Below the pieces are notes generated by a model that saw nothing but the letters and a program-made list of their open reading frames with translations, did not search any database and was not told where the DNA came from. The position numbers and the translations under genes are program-made. From an uncultured Bacilli bacterium (GTDB lineage Bacteria > Bacillota_I > Bacilli_A > RF39 > UBA660), in contig CANQHD010000003.1 in the NCBI GenBank assembly GCA_947623625.1, positions 1 through 51,184 on the forward strand: a stretch of 51,184 nucleotides of DNA. Direction: 5' to 3'. Shown in pieces: positions 8,991 to 18,357 of the stretch (position 1 is the first letter of the stretch; each line of letters starts with the position of its first letter).

Positions 8991-9338
8991 TTATTCTTTA
9001 AAATCTGGGCTTTTTTCCTTTTCTTTTTTCGTTAAAAAAGTAATTTTTTCGGCAACAATTTCAAGTCGATAGCGAATTCCATCTTCTTCTTCAATTTTTC
9101 TTGTTTGTACTCTTCCTCGTACTCCTACAATATCTCCTTTCCTACAATATTCTTTGGTTCGATTTGCTTTCTCTTCCCACAAAACACAATCAACAAAATC
9201 AGTATCATACTCACCATTCATATTTTTAAAACTTCTTGGAATTGCAAGGGATAAAGTGGCAACATTTTTTCCGGATTCAGTGACATGAACTTCTAAATCT
9301 TTGGTGAGTCTTCCAACCAAAATCACTTGATTTAAAAT
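8991..9338 (-). CDS. ssb: Single-stranded DNA-binding protein (OB fold), apparent AUU start
   Basis: About 115 aa, SSB family: LNQVILVGRLTKDLEVH at the N-terminus, the LSLAIPRSFKN strand, FVDCVLWEEKANRTKEYCRKGD and VRGRVQTRKI, then a short charged tail ending DFKE. It lacks the long linker and acidic tip of a main SSB, so it is a paralogue of the YwpH type. No ATG, GTG or TTG lies at the conserved N-terminus. A strong AAAGGAGG sits 7 bases before ATT at 9338-9336, in frame, where relatives have ATG (MLNQV). The upstream in-frame start at 9401 would put the Shine-Dalgarno inside the gene and add 21 unconserved residues. Confidence 0.85.
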   Translation of the reverse strand: MLNQVILVGRLTKDLEVHVTESGKNVATLSLAIPRSFKNMNGEYDTDFVDCVLWEEKANRTKEYCRKGDIVGVRGRVQTRKIEEEDGIRYRLEIVAEKITFLTKKEKEKSPDFKE

Positions 9339-9456
9339 AATACCACCTCCTTTCTTGCCTACTAATTTATTCGAAAGAAAAGATTTTTGCAAAAGGCACA
9401 TTTGTCATTTTAAAAAGAGATTTTCCTCCTTTAAATGCGTTTTTTTATAAAAAAAG

Positions 9457-9492
9457 AAAAAATCTTGACAAGTAAACATGTCAGATTTTTAA
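9457..9492 (-). terminator. Terminator of the suf operon
   Basis: On the minus strand AAATCTGACA pairs with TGTCAAGATTT (one bulged A) followed by a T run, just after the sufB stop codon. Confidence 0.75.
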
Positions 9493-9502
9493 AATTTGTA
9501 CT

Positions 9503-10810
9503 TTATAAATTTTTTTTCAAAAGTTGATTCAATTCCACTGCATATTCAACAGGAAGTTCTTTTCGGAATTTTTCAATAAATCCTAAAATAATGAGTTCTG
9601 TTGCCATCTCTCGAGAAAGACCTCGACTCATCAAATAAAATAAATGACTTTCCTTAATTCTAGAGACAGTCGCTTCATGTTCAAGTGAACTGCTTTCATT
9701 ACGAACAATATTGGTTGGAATTGTATCACTTTTAGATTTTTCATCTAAAATGAGTGTATCGCATTTGACAAAAGCAAGACTGTTTTTAGCATTTCCTTTA
9801 ATATCGACTTTACCACGATAAGTTGCATTTCCTCCATCGGAACTAATACTTTTTGAAATAATTTTACTCTTTGTATTTTTTCCTATATGAATCATTCTTG
9901 CACCAGTATCTTGCACTTGTCCATTTTTAGCAACTCCGATTGTAATACAAACGCCCTCGCTTCGATCCCCTTTTAAAACACAACAAGGATACTTCATTGT
10001 CACTTTAGAACCAATATTCCCATCAATCCACTCCATCGTAGCATCTTCTTCAACAACAGCTCTTTTTGTAACTAAATTATAAACATTTGGTGCCCAATTT
10101 TGAATGGTACTATAACGACACTTACTCCTTTTTCCAACATAAATTTCAACAACAGCTGCATGAAGAGAATCATCACTATAAGTAGGAGCTGTACATCCTT
10201 CAATATAATGAAGTTCGCTATCATCATCCACGATTATTAAAGTTCTCTCAAATTGTCCCATCCCACGACTATTGATTCGAAAATAACTTTGCAAAGGACG
10301 ATTTAATTTTGTATGAGGAGGAATATAGATAAAACTTCCACCACTAAATACAGAACTATTTAAAGCAGCATATTTATTCTCTTCATAAGAGACAATTTTT
10401 CCAAAATACTTTTCAGCAATCTTTCTATATTTTTTTAGTCCTTCTTCAATAGATGTGAAAATAACATTTTTTTCTTTTAACTCTTCCAACATATGATGAT
10501 AAATAACTTCACTTTCATATTGAACACCCATTCCATCTAAATGTTGTTCACTTTGAATAACCCCTAAGTCTTGTAGTTCACATCGAACAGGCTTCATCAC
10601 GCTTTTCCAATCAGATACAATCTTTTCTTCAGAACTTTTATAATAAGTAATCTTTGAAAAATCAAGAGAAAAAGAAGGACCAAAAGAAGGCTCTTGTTGA
10701 TGAATAAATGACTGATATGCTTTCTTCCTATAAGCAAGTATCCACCTGTCTTCTTGTTTGCGTTCTGATATTTTATCAATCGTCTCTTCACTCAGTCCCT
10801 TTAATTCCAT
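9503..10810 (-). CDS. sufB: Fe-S cluster scaffold protein SufB
   Basis: About 435 aa from ATG 10810 (GAGG 6-7 bases upstream). SufB forms the SufBC2D scaffold on which sulfur and iron are assembled in the cytoplasm. Seen: the beta-helix core (SVFSGGSFIYIPPHTKLNRP, ELHYIEGCTAP, IQNWAPNVYNLVTKRAVVEE), the conserved cysteine in FVKCDTLIL that receives persulfide, and NESSSLEHEATVSRI near the C-terminus. Length is somewhat short compared with about 465 in B. subtilis, mostly at the N-terminus. It is the last gene of sufCDSUB; its start lies inside sufU by about 20 bases. Confidence 0.95.
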   Translation of the reverse strand: MELKGLSEETIDKISERKQEDRWILAYRKKAYQSFIHQQEPSFGPSFSLDFSKITYYKSSEEKIVSDWKSVMKPVRCELQDLGVIQSEQHLDGMGVQYESEVIYHHMLEELKEKNVIFTSIEEGLKKYRKIAEKYFGKIVSYEENKYAALNSSVFSGGSFIYIPPHTKLNRPLQSYFRINSRGMGQFERTLIIVDDDSELHYIEGCTAPTYSDDSLHAAVVEIYVGKRSKCRYSTIQNWAPNVYNLVTKRAVVEEDATMEWIDGNIGSKVTMKYPCCVLKGDRSEGVCITIGVAKNGQVQDTGARMIHIGKNTKSKIISKSISSDGGNATYRGKVDIKGNAKNSLAFVKCDTLILDEKSKSDTIPTNIVRNESSSLEHEATVSRIKESHLFYLMSRGLSREMATELIILGFIEKFRKELPVEYAVELNQLLKKNL

Positions 10811-11240
10811 CTTTTTCCTCATCTTTCATTTGTTTTAATATATTTTTAATGGCTTTTGAAGGTAAGAGTGCACAATTTTTTCGATTGGGTTGCAAATAAA
10901 TATCTTGATAAGCTAATAACTCCTCCAAAAGACTTTCATCATATGGTCTTTCTTCAATCATGTTTTCATAATTTTCTAAAAGTATTTGGGCTTCTTTTTT
11001 CTCTTTACCAATTAATTTCCTTAAAAGAATGGATGTTGCTGATGTTGAAATAGCGCATGCTTCTCCATCAAAGGTTGTATCTACTATTTTTCCATCTTCT
11101 ATTTTTAAAGAGATATCTAAATTGTCAATACAGCTTTCATTGTTAGCATTCTCAACTATATATCCTTCTTTTTTTAATCCTTTATGAAAAGGATGTTGAT
11201 AATTATCTAAAATTATTTCTCTTTTTAATTCCTTATCCAT
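10788..11240 (-). CDS. sufU: SufU, zinc-dependent sulfurtransferase for SufS
   Basis: 150 aa IscU-like protein. The zinc/sulfur ligands of the SufU class are visible: Cys-x-Asp in SCIDNL (~residue 37-39), Cys in FDGEACAISTSATS (~62) and Cys in NRKNCALLP (~121), plus the GKEKKEA insertion that separates SufU from IscU. SufU accepts persulfide from SufS and delivers it to SufB. It starts 9 bp after sufS and ends with TGA inside the start of sufB, indicating coupled translation. That TGA is good evidence that UGA is a stop in this organism. Confidence 0.93.
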   Translation of the reverse strand: MDKELKREIILDNYQHPFHKGLKKEGYIVENANNESCIDNLDISLKIEDGKIVDTTFDGEACAISTSATSILLRKLIGKEKKEAQILLENYENMIEERPYDESLLEELLAYQDIYLQPNRKNCALLPSKAIKNILKQMKDEEKDGIKGTE

Positions 11241-11249
11241 TTTCTTCTC

Positions 11250-12446
11250 CTATAAAATGACATTATAAAGTGTATCACTTTGTTTTAATACATCCATTAA
11301 CTTATCAATTTCTTCTTTTGTATTATAAAAATAAAAACTAATGCGAACAGTGTTTTGAACAGGCAATTCTTCTTTTAATGCTTTAGCACAATGAGTTCCA
11401 GCACGTACACAAATTCCAAAATAATCAAGATAAATTGCGGCATCTTGACTAAAGACATCGTGAATATTAAAAATGACTTCTCCACCCTTAACTGATGCAT
11501 TGTAAACATCTACTTGTGGAACTTCTTTTATTCGTTTTAAAAAATATTCTTTTAACTCTTCTTCATATTCTTCGATTTTTTCCATCCCAATTTTTTCTAA
11601 ATAGGAAATGGCTGCTTTTAATCCAATCACTTCAGCAATCGGTGGTGTTCCCGCTTCTAGTCGGGCTGGAAGGGGTTTCAATGTTACATCTCCTAGTGAT
11701 GAAAAGTTTTGATTCATATCGCCACCATATTCACAAGGCTTCATCTCTTCTAGTAATTCTTTCTTTCCATATAAAACACCAATGCCTGTTGGACCTAGCA
11801 TTTTATGTCCTGAAAAAGCTAAGAAATCAATGTTATCTCGAACGACATCTGTTTTTGTATGTGGAACACTTTGAGCACCATCTACTAAAAAGTAAATTTG
11901 ATTTTCCTTACAATATCGACCAATTTGATTTAAAGGACGATGATCGCCAACTACATTAGAAACTCCCGCAATTGCAACAAGCTTTGTCTTTGGTGTAACA
12001 GATGATAAAAATGATTCATAATCAAGTTCATTTTCTTCTTTTAATGGCATATAAATAAGATGAATACCTATTTTTTCAGCCAATATCATAAGAGGCAGCA
12101 AAAGTGAAGCATGTTCTGCCTTTGTTACAAGAACTTCATCGCCTTTTTTCAAGTGTGTTTCAAAAAAACCAAAAATGATTTTATTAAGGCTTTCTGTCGT
12201 TCCTTTTGTAAAAATGATTTCTTCTGGTTTATCTGCATGAATAAATTTTTGACAAACTTCACGAGCTTGATCATAAATGTCACTTGCTTTTAAAGAGATT
12301 TCATAATCTCCTCGATGAATATTTGCAGAATAATTCTCGTAATAATCTACCATGCTTTCAATAACAGCACTTGGCTTTAGGCTTGTCGCACCATTATCAA
12401 AATAGATCTTCCCAGTTTTTAAAAATGGAAAATCCTCTCGATTCAT
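11250..12446 (-). CDS. sufS: Cysteine desulfurase SufS
   Basis: 398 aa class V PLP enzyme that takes sulfur from cysteine for Fe-S assembly. Seen: the N-terminal YFDNGATSLKP, PLP-binding HASLL and VDGAQSVPH, the Schiff-base lysine in AFSGHKMLGPTGIGVLYG (~residue 219) and the catalytic cysteine in VRAGTHCAK (~357), followed by RISFYFYNTKEEID. Length matches the family (about 405). It follows sufD with one base between stop and start region and precedes sufU. Confidence 0.96.
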   Translation of the reverse strand: MNREDFPFLKTGKIYFDNGATSLKPSAVIESMVDYYENYSANIHRGDYEISLKASDIYDQAREVCQKFIHADKPEEIIFTKGTTESLNKIIFGFFETHLKKGDEVLVTKAEHASLLLPLMILAEKIGIHLIYMPLKEENELDYESFLSSVTPKTKLVAIAGVSNVVGDHRPLNQIGRYCKENQIYFLVDGAQSVPHTKTDVVRDNIDFLAFSGHKMLGPTGIGVLYGKKELLEEMKPCEYGGDMNQNFSSLGDVTLKPLPARLEAGTPPIAEVIGLKAAISYLEKIGMEKIEEYEEELKEYFLKRIKEVPQVDVYNASVKGGEVIFNIHDVFSQDAAIYLDYFGICVRAGTHCAKALKEELPVQNTVRISFYFYNTKEEIDKLMDVLKQSDTLYNVIL

Positions 12447-12447
12447 A

Positions 12448-13086
12448 TTATCCCTCCTTTCTTATTTGGAAAAAGGAAACTTTTTCAAGATCAGAAAGTC
12501 CTTCTTTTATTAAAAATCCTTCTAATAATAATTGTTGAATCTTTTCTTTTTCAAGTCCTCTTGTTCCTAAATAAAATTCTATATTTTTATCAAAAGGTCC
12601 TGTAAAAGAAGCATGTGTTGAAGATACATCATATTCATCAATATATAAATTAGGACAGATTGTTGAGATAGCATCTTTTTCATTATAAATTTGATTTTCT
12701 TGCGTTGCAATGGATCCTTTCATTCCTTTGGGAATTGAAACATCCACTAAAAATGTCAATTGCTGTGCCTTATTATATCCATGCATAAACAGATGACTTT
12801 CTGTATGGGGTGCATGATGTAAAACCTCAACGTGTACTTTATTTTCTTTGATACTGATTGTCTGATAATGATAGTTAATACAAGCGTTTTCACCTTGAAT
12901 ATCTATTTTTATTTTACCTTCTGTATTCTTTCCATAATGAAAAATAGTAACATTTGCATTTTCTAAAAGTTGAAGAGTTATATCAAATGTATCTTCACTT
13001 AAAAAGACAAAAGTTTGTGGCTGTTTTTCTGAAAATATTTTTTCAACTGTTCCATTTACTTTTTCCTTCTTTACTATTTTATTCAT
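12448..13086 (-). CDS. sufD: Short SufD-like Fe-S scaffold subunit
   Basis: 212 aa, about half the usual SufD length (420-440). The visible region is the C-terminal beta-helix and end: NACINYHYQTISIKENKVHVE, then the conserved histidine segment DVSSTHASFTGPFDKN and the C-terminal helices LGTRGLEKEKIQQLLLEGFL. The N-terminal helical domain and much of the beta-helix are missing, yet the gene has no frameshift and keeps tight spacing (4 bp after sufC, 1 bp before sufS). It therefore seems to be a genuinely reduced SufD rather than decay. It should still pair with SufB and SufC, though this is inferred from position. Confidence 0.85.
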   Translation of the reverse strand: MNKIVKKEKVNGTVEKIFSEKQPQTFVFLSEDTFDITLQLLENANVTIFHYGKNTEGKIKIDIQGENACINYHYQTISIKENKVHVEVLHHAPHTESHLFMHGYNKAQQLTFLVDVSIPKGMKGSIATQENQIYNEKDAISTICPNLYIDEYDVSSTHASFTGPFDKNIEFYLGTRGLEKEKIQQLLLEGFLIKEGLSDLEKVSFFQIRKEG

Positions 13087-13090
13087 AAAG

Positions 13091-13840
13091 TTACTCCTTC
13101 GCTTGTTCCTTTACCTGGTAGCCCTCTTGTTCAATTTTGTGTGCAAGGTGAATATCTCCAGTTTCAATGATTTTTCCATCCATCATTTTATGAACATAAT
13201 CTGGATGAATATCATCTAAAATTCTACTATAGTGCGTGATAATCAAAACACTTGCATCTTTTTGTTCTTTTAAATATTCCTTTAAAACAGTGCAGACTTT
13301 TTTTAAACTATCTACATCAAGACCTGAGTCTAATTCATCTAAAATAATCAGCTTGGGTTTAAGAAGCAAAAGTTGCAAGATTTCACTTTTTTTCTTTTCG
13401 CCACCAGATAAGCCTTGATTAATAGACTGATGAATGATTCTCTCATCCATTTCAAGTTTTTTAGTGGCATTTTCTACATCTTTAACAAATGAATAAAGTG
13501 AAACATGTTCCTTCGTTTTTTCATAAAGAGCTTCTCTTAAAAAATCACTGTTACTAACGCCTTCAATCACTAAAGGGTCTTGCATACATAAAAAAACACC
13601 TAAACGAGCAACTTCACACGTTTTTAATGGAATTAAATCTTTGCCAAAAAGTGTCATGCTTCCACTTAAAATGCGATAATCTTGATTTCTAAAAATAACT
13701 TTGGATAACGTACTTTTTCCAGTCCCATTCGGTCCCATAATCGCATGAATTTCTCCTTCTTTTATCGAAAGGGAAAATTGATTTAAAATCTTCTTGTTTG
13801 TATCCGTCGTCTCCACACATAAATTTTTTATCTCTAACAT
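13091..13840 (-). CDS. sufC: SufC, ATPase of the SUF system
   Basis: About 249 aa from ATG 13840 (GGTGAG upstream); an in-frame ATG 21 bases earlier is possible. Walker A GPNGTGKST, the SufC-specific LCMQDPLVIEGVSNSDFLREA, signature GLSGGEKKKSEILQ, Walker B LIILDELDSGLD and switch ITHYSRIL are all present. SufC is a soluble ABC-type ATPase that drives conformational change in SufB-SufD. First gene of the operon, downstream of a consensus-like sigma-A promoter. Confidence 0.95.
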   Translation of the reverse strand: MLEIKNLCVETTDTNKKILNQFSLSIKEGEIHAIMGPNGTGKSTLSKVIFRNQDYRILSGSMTLFGKDLIPLKTCEVARLGVFLCMQDPLVIEGVSNSDFLREALYEKTKEHVSLYSFVKDVENATKKLEMDERIIHQSINQGLSGGEKKKSEILQLLLLKPKLIILDELDSGLDVDSLKKVCTVLKEYLKEQKDASVLIITHYSRILDDIHPDYVHKMMDGKIIETGDIHLAHKIEQEGYQVKEQAKE

Positions 13841-13910
13841 GCTACTCACCACTTTTACCATATCACTTTTCTTTTTATTTCACAAGAATGACATTTCTCT
13901 TAAGGACTTT

Positions 13911-13939
13911 ATTATACGCTTGTTTTAAGGATTTGTAAA
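13911..13939 (-). promoter_or_regulatory. Sigma-A promoter of the suf operon
   Basis: Minus strand: TTTACA (13934-13939), 17-bp spacer, TATAAT (13911-13916). It lies 70 bases before the sufC start. No obvious riboswitch or IscR-like box was seen in the leader. Confidence 0.75.
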
Positions 13940-13966
13940 TGAATGATGAATCATAATTTTTATAAT

Positions 13967-14011
13967 AAAAAAAGAAATATATTATTCAAAATTTGATATC
14001 AATATTTCTTT
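13967..14011 (-). terminator. Terminator after pflA
   Basis: Inverted repeat AGAAATAT / ATATTTCT around a ~21-base loop, followed by seven T on the minus strand, about 20 bases after the pflA stop. Confidence 0.65.
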
Positions 14012-14030
14012 CACTTTATAACTAAAACCA

Positions 14031-14750
14031 TTACTTTTCATCTTGTTTCCACTTTTTCATGAATTTTGCAAACAACTCTTCACATTTTTTAGGATCCATT
14101 TCTTCTTTATCTTTTAAAGGATTGGGTATATTCAGTCGTTCATATTTTTGAAATCCTAAATGATGAAATGGCAAGAATTCAACTTTCTCAATATTTTTTA
14201 TCTGCTTTAAATAAGTAACAAGTCCTTCTAAATAAGAATCACTGTCCGTTATTTCTGGAACAACGACTTGGCGAATGATTACTTTTTTACCACTTTTATT
14301 AAGAGCTTCAATAAACTTTTTGACTTCATCCATCTTTTGTCCTGTTAGTGCAAAGTAGGAGTTTTCATCAATATGTTTAATATCTAAAAGGACAAGATCT
14401 ACCCACTTTAATATCTCATCATATGAACCTATTCCAACACCACTGGTATCTAGTGCAATATGAATACCGTTTTTCTTAAGGATCTGACAAGTCTCAATTA
14501 AAAAGTCTTTTTGAAGTAAAGGCTCACCCCCTGAAAAAGTAACACCTCCGCCTCTTTTAAAATAAGGTTTATTGCGAAGAACTTTTTCTAAAATCTCTTC
14601 ACTTGTCATTTTGCTTCCTTGTTGCTGCCACATTTCTGGATTATGACAGTATTGACATCTTAATTTGCAGCCACTTAAGAAAACAACATTTCGAATACCT
14701 GGACCATCTAAAAGTCCAAATGTTTCAATAGAATTAACATATCCACTCAT
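14031..14750 (-). CDS. pflA: Pyruvate formate-lyase activating enzyme
   Basis: 239 aa radical-SAM enzyme that installs the glycyl radical on PFL under anaerobiosis. The 4Fe-4S binding CX3CX2C is in SGCKLRCQYCHNPEMW (~residues 28-35), followed by GGGVTFSGGEPLLQ (SAM-binding GGE) and DTSGVG. Length is normal (about 240-250). Its ATG overlaps the pflB stop by one base (TAATG), so the two are translationally coupled. The cluster it needs would come from the adjacent SUF system. Confidence 0.96.
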   Translation of the reverse strand: MSGYVNSIETFGLLDGPGIRNVVFLSGCKLRCQYCHNPEMWQQQGSKMTSEEILEKVLRNKPYFKRGGGVTFSGGEPLLQKDFLIETCQILKKNGIHIALDTSGVGIGSYDEILKWVDLVLLDIKHIDENSYFALTGQKMDEVKKFIEALNKSGKKVIIRQVVVPEITDSDSYLEGLVTYLKQIKNIEKVEFLPFHHLGFQKYERLNIPNPLKDKEEMDPKKCEELFAKFMKKWKQDEK

Positions 14751-16978
14751 TATAATTTTTCATGGAAAGTTCTTGCAATCACTTCTTCTTGTTGTTTTCT
14801 TGTTAAGCGATTAAATCGAACTGCATAACCTGATACTCGAATTGTAAGTAATGGATATTTATCTGGATTTTCCATAGCCTCCACTAATTTATCACGACTT
14901 AAAACATTGACGTTTAAGTGATGTGCTCCCTTAGTAAAATAACCGTCTAATAAACTAACAAGATTATCAATGCGTTCTTCTTGTGTATGCCCTAGTGTTG
15001 TTGGAACAATAGAGAATGTATTGGATATTCCATCACGGCAATAAGCAGTATAATCAAGTTTTGCAACAGAATTAAGGGATGCAAGAGCTCCACTTTCATC
15101 TCTTCCATGCATCGGATTTGCTCCTGGTGCAAAAGGAATTCCCTTTTTTCGTCCATCTGGTGTTGCTCCTGTTTTATTTCCATAAACAACATTCGAAGTA
15201 ATTGTTAAAACAGAAAGAGTTGGTTGAGCATTTCGATAACATGGATGTTTTTCTAGTTCTTCATACATTTTCTTTAAAATTTCTTGAGCAATAGAGTCTA
15301 CTCGATCATCATCATTTCCATACTTTGGATAGTCTCCTTCAATTTCAAAATCTACCATAATCCCCTCTTCATTACGAATCGGTTTTACTTTCGCATAACG
15401 AATAGCAGATAATGAATCTGTTGCGACTGATAGTCCTGCAACACCATAAGCCATTAATCTTCTAACATGTGTATCATGAAGAGCCATCTGTCCTTTTTCA
15501 TAGGCATATTTATCATGCATATAATGAATAATATTCATCGCATCTGAGTAAATTTCTGCGACTTTTTCAATGGCTCTAAAATATGCACTTTTGACTTTTT
15601 CGTAGTCTAATACCTCATCATCCATCTTTGTAAAGCCATCCAAAACTTTCGTTCCATCCACTTCATCAATGCCCCCATTCATCGCATAAAGAAGTGTCTT
15701 AACAAGATTACATCTTGCCCCAAAAAACTGCATATCTCGACCCACTCTCATTGCTGAGACACAACAAGCAATCGCATAATCACTGCCATATAATGGTCGC
15801 ATAATGTCGTCATTTTCATACTGAATGGCATCTGTTTGAATGCTCATCTTAGCACAATACTTCTTAAAAGATTCTGGTAATTTCTCACTCCATAAAATTG
15901 TAATATTGGGTTCTGGTGAAGTATCTAGATTTGAAAGAGTATTTAAAATACGATAACTTGTCTTAGTAACAAGGCTCTCACCTTTTTCTGTAACCCCACC
16001 TAAAGAACAAGTCACCCAAGTTGGATCTCCTGAGAAAAGCTCATCATAGTCTGGTGTTCTTAAATGACGTACAAGGCGTAGTTTGATAACAAATTGATCG
16101 ATAATCTCTTGAATTTCTTGCTCACTGATTGTTCCTTCTTTTAAATCTCTTTCAAAATAAATATCAAAGAAAGCATCCACTCTTCCTAAGCTCATTGCAG
16201 CACCATTGTTTTCTTTGATTGCTGCAAGATAAGCAAAATAAGTCCATTGTACGGCTTCTTTACCATTTTTTGCAGGACGAGAAATATCCAATCCATAGCT
16301 TTGAGCCATTTCTTTCATCTCACCTAGCGCACGGTACTGCATAGAGACTTCTTCACGAAGGCGAATCACTTCATCCGTCATAGGTCCTTTGATATTTTCA
16401 AAGTCTTTCATCTTCTCTTTCTTTAGAAAATCAATTCCATAAAGAGCAACTCTTCGGTAATCTCCGATGATTCTACCACGACCATAAGCATCTGGAAGTC
16501 CTGTTAAAAGTCCAGCATGTCTTGCTTTTTTTATTTGATCCGTATACGCATCAAAAACACCTTGATTGTGTGTTTTCCGGTAAAGATTAAAGTAGTAATC
16601 AACATCTTTATCCAACTCATATCCATAAGCTTCCAACTCCTGATAAACCATTCGAATTCCACCATAAGGATTGACGCATCTTTTTAATGGAGCATCCGTC
16701 TGAAGTCCTACAATAACATCATCGTCTTCATTGATGTATCCTGGCTGAAATGCACAAATACCAGCCATATTTTTAACATCAATATCTAAAACATGCTTTT
16801 TTAACTCTTCTTTTAACAAATCTGTACAATGAGACCATATCTTTTTTGTCTTTTCTGTAGCTTCATTTAAGAAACTCTCATCCCCATTATAACTTTGATA
16901 ATTTTTCTCTATAAAATCTTTTACATTAATTTCACTTGTCCAAATCCCCTCTTTAAATGATTTCCATTCTTCTTTCAT
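14750..16978 (-). CDS. pflB: Formate C-acetyltransferase (pyruvate formate-lyase)
   Basis: About 742 aa from ATG 16978, chosen because AAGGAGGT sits 7 bases upstream; an in-frame upstream start overlaps that site. PFL cleaves pyruvate with CoA to acetyl-CoA and formate in anaerobic fermentation. The two catalytic cysteines are adjacent in [11 protein letters not shown] (~415), and the glycyl-radical site is [15 protein letters not shown] near the C-terminus (~727). Length and motifs are complete. Operon with pflA; suggests an anaerobic or facultative fermenting host. Confidence 0.97.
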   Translation of the reverse strand: MKEEWKSFKEGIWTSEINVKDFIEKNYQSYNGDESFLNEATEKTKKIWSHCTDLLKEELKKHVLDIDVKNMAGICAFQPGYINEDDDVIVGLQTDAPLKRCVNPYGGIRMVYQELEAYGYELDKDVDYYFNLYRKTHNQGVFDAYTDQIKKARHAGLLTGLPDAYGRGRIIGDYRRVALYGIDFLKKEKMKDFENIKGPMTDEVIRLREEVSMQYRALGEMKEMAQSYGLDISRPAKNGKEAVQWTYFAYLAAIKENNGAAMSLGRVDAFFDIYFERDLKEGTISEQEIQEIIDQFVIKLRLVRHLRTPDYDELFSGDPTWVTCSLGGVTEKGESLVTKTSYRILNTLSNLDTSPEPNITILWSEKLPESFKKYCAKMSIQTDAIQYENDDIMRPLYGSDYAIACCVSAMRVGRDMQFFGARCNLVKTLLYAMNGGIDEVDGTKVLDGFTKMDDEVLDYEKVKSAYFRAIEKVAEIYSDAMNIIHYMHDKYAYEKGQMALHDTHVRRLMAYGVAGLSVATDSLSAIRYAKVKPIRNEEGIMVDFEIEGDYPKYGNDDDRVDSIAQEILKKMYEELEKHPCYRNAQPTLSVLTITSNVVYGNKTGATPDGRKKGIPFAPGANPMHGRDESGALASLNSVAKLDYTAYCRDGISNTFSIVPTTLGHTQEERIDNLVSLLDGYFTKGAHHLNVNVLSRDKLVEAMENPDKYPLLTIRVSGYAVRFNRLTRKQQEEVIARTFHEKL

Positions 16979-17000
16979 TTTTGACCTCCTTCTATTTATC

Positions 17001-17028
17001 ATTATACATGAACTAAAATGAAAAACAA
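17001..17028 (-). promoter_or_regulatory. Likely sigma-A promoter of pflBA
   Basis: Minus strand: TTGTTT (17023-17028), 16-bp spacer, TATAAT (17001-17006), with a very short leader to the ribosome site. Confidence 0.55.
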
Positions 17029-17117
17029 AATTTAAATTTTAGATTCTTTTTTGATATTCTTGTATAAATTTGTAAAGATACGTCCATCTTATAAATGGAT
17101 ATTCGCAAGTATTCACA

Positions 17118-17142
17118 AAAAAAGGTGCAACGCACTTTTTTA
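17118..17142. terminator. Hairpin with A/T flanks between divergent genes
   Basis: GTGC-AAC-GCAC core extended by a G-T pair and A/T pairs, followed by T6 on the plus strand and by a T-rich run on the minus strand. No gene on either strand ends just before it, so it may be a leader attenuator for the gene at 17192 or a leftover. Confidence 0.45.
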
Positions 17143-17191
17143 TTTGTCTTTTTGACAAAATTTTTATAAAATATTTTTAGGTGATGATAAT

Positions 17192-17962
17192 TTGCGCAAA
17201 CAAAATGTATTAATGATAGAGATGGCGATTTTCTTCTGCTTTGTCTTTATCTCATTCGGATTAATTATTCTTCATGAAAAAGGAAATATTCTCATGTATC
17301 CTATGATTGAGAAAAAACTAAATCAGTATTTTGATGAACATTATAATGGCATTAAAAATCAAGTAAAAAAAAGCGACTTAAAATTCTCTTTTAAAGAGAA
17401 AAATTATTACTTTACATATCAACATAAAAAAAATTCTGATTTAACTTTCAAAATTGTTTATAGTAAAGAGAAAAAAATTACATCTACTTATCAACAAGAT
17501 TTCGTCGATGGGAAAAGTTTTCTAAATAAGTACTTAAAGAAGATTTCTTCCTCTGTTCAATCTGTTTTAAAAGATGAAAATATTGAAGATTTATCTTTAA
17601 AGACAACAACTACTCTCAATGATTTAAGTGAGAAAGAAAGAAATAAAATTCTCACAAATAAAGCAAAGGAAGTTCCATTTTATGAAGTAGAATACACTAC
17701 ATCCATTCTTAATTTAAGTACCCAACAGATGAAGGAAAAACTTGAAGATATTCATAATTTATTAAAAAAGAATAAAATAAATCCTTCCTCTTATCAAGTG
17801 AAATTTACTTTAGAAGGAAATGGAATGAAAGGTTTTATTCTAAGAAATGTTTCAGCAAATTTGATTGAATATGGAAAAGTAGAAAATATTATTAATACAC
17901 TTTATCAAACCGGTCAGAAAATCGATCAAAGTACAAAAATGGAAATGGAGGAATTGAAATGA
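17192..17962 (+). CDS. Membrane-anchored protein of unknown function
   Basis: 256 aa. One hydrophobic anchor near the N-terminus (residues ~9-27, IFFCFVFISFGLIIL) and a long polar, lysine-rich remainder predicted to be outside the cell. The C-terminal ~90 residues look helical and charged. No family recognised. The start codon is TTG at 17192, supported by AGGTGAT eight bases upstream. It overlaps the HIT gene by four bases (ATGA), so they are co-transcribed. Confidence 0.65.
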   Translation: MRKQNVLMIEMAIFFCFVFISFGLIILHEKGNILMYPMIEKKLNQYFDEHYNGIKNQVKKSDLKFSFKEKNYYFTYQHKKNSDLTFKIVYSKEKKITSTYQQDFVDGKSFLNKYLKKISSSVQSVLKDENIEDLSLKTTTTLNDLSEKERNKILTNKAKEVPFYEVEYTTSILNLSTQQMKEKLEDIHNLLKKNKINPSSYQVKFTLEGNGMKGFILRNVSANLIEYGKVENIINTLYQTGQKIDQSTKMEMEELK

Positions 17963-18357
17963 ACGATTGCATTTTTTGTAAAATCATTAACAAAGAGCTA
18001 CCATCTTACACAATTTATGAAGATGATATTTTAAAAGTATTTATGAATATCAATCCCAGTACGAATGGACATTTACTACTAATTCCTAAAAAGCATTTAG
18101 TTACAATTCTTGATATTGATAAAGATTTTTTAGCCCACGCTCTTGATGTTATTCAAACAAAAATTTATCCTCTTTTAAAAGAAAAACTACACTGTGAGGG
18201 TCTTACTCTTTCACAAAACAATTTTTATGGGCAAGAAGTGAAACATTTTCATCTTCATCTAACACCAAGATACAAGGATGATATGGTTGATTATCAATAT
18301 AATGAAGAGGTATTAAAAAATGTCGAAGATGTTTATAAAGTTCTCGTCGATGATTAA
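17959..18357 (+). CDS. HIT-family nucleotide hydrolase/transferase
   Basis: 132 aa cytoplasmic protein with CIFCKIINKELPSYTIYED at the N-terminus, GHLLLIPKKHLVTILD, and the histidine triad HFHLHLTP (~residues 94-101). The two N-terminal cysteines are a partial zinc site, as in the Hit/HINT group. Members hydrolyse AMP-lysine or dinucleotide derivatives; the natural substrate is usually unknown. The ATG overlaps the previous stop. Confidence 0.92.
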   Translation: MNDCIFCKIINKELPSYTIYEDDILKVFMNINPSTNGHLLLIPKKHLVTILDIDKDFLAHALDVIQTKIYPLLKEKLHCEGLTLSQNNFYGQEVKHFHLHLTPRYKDDMVDYQYNEEVLKNVEDVYKVLVDD

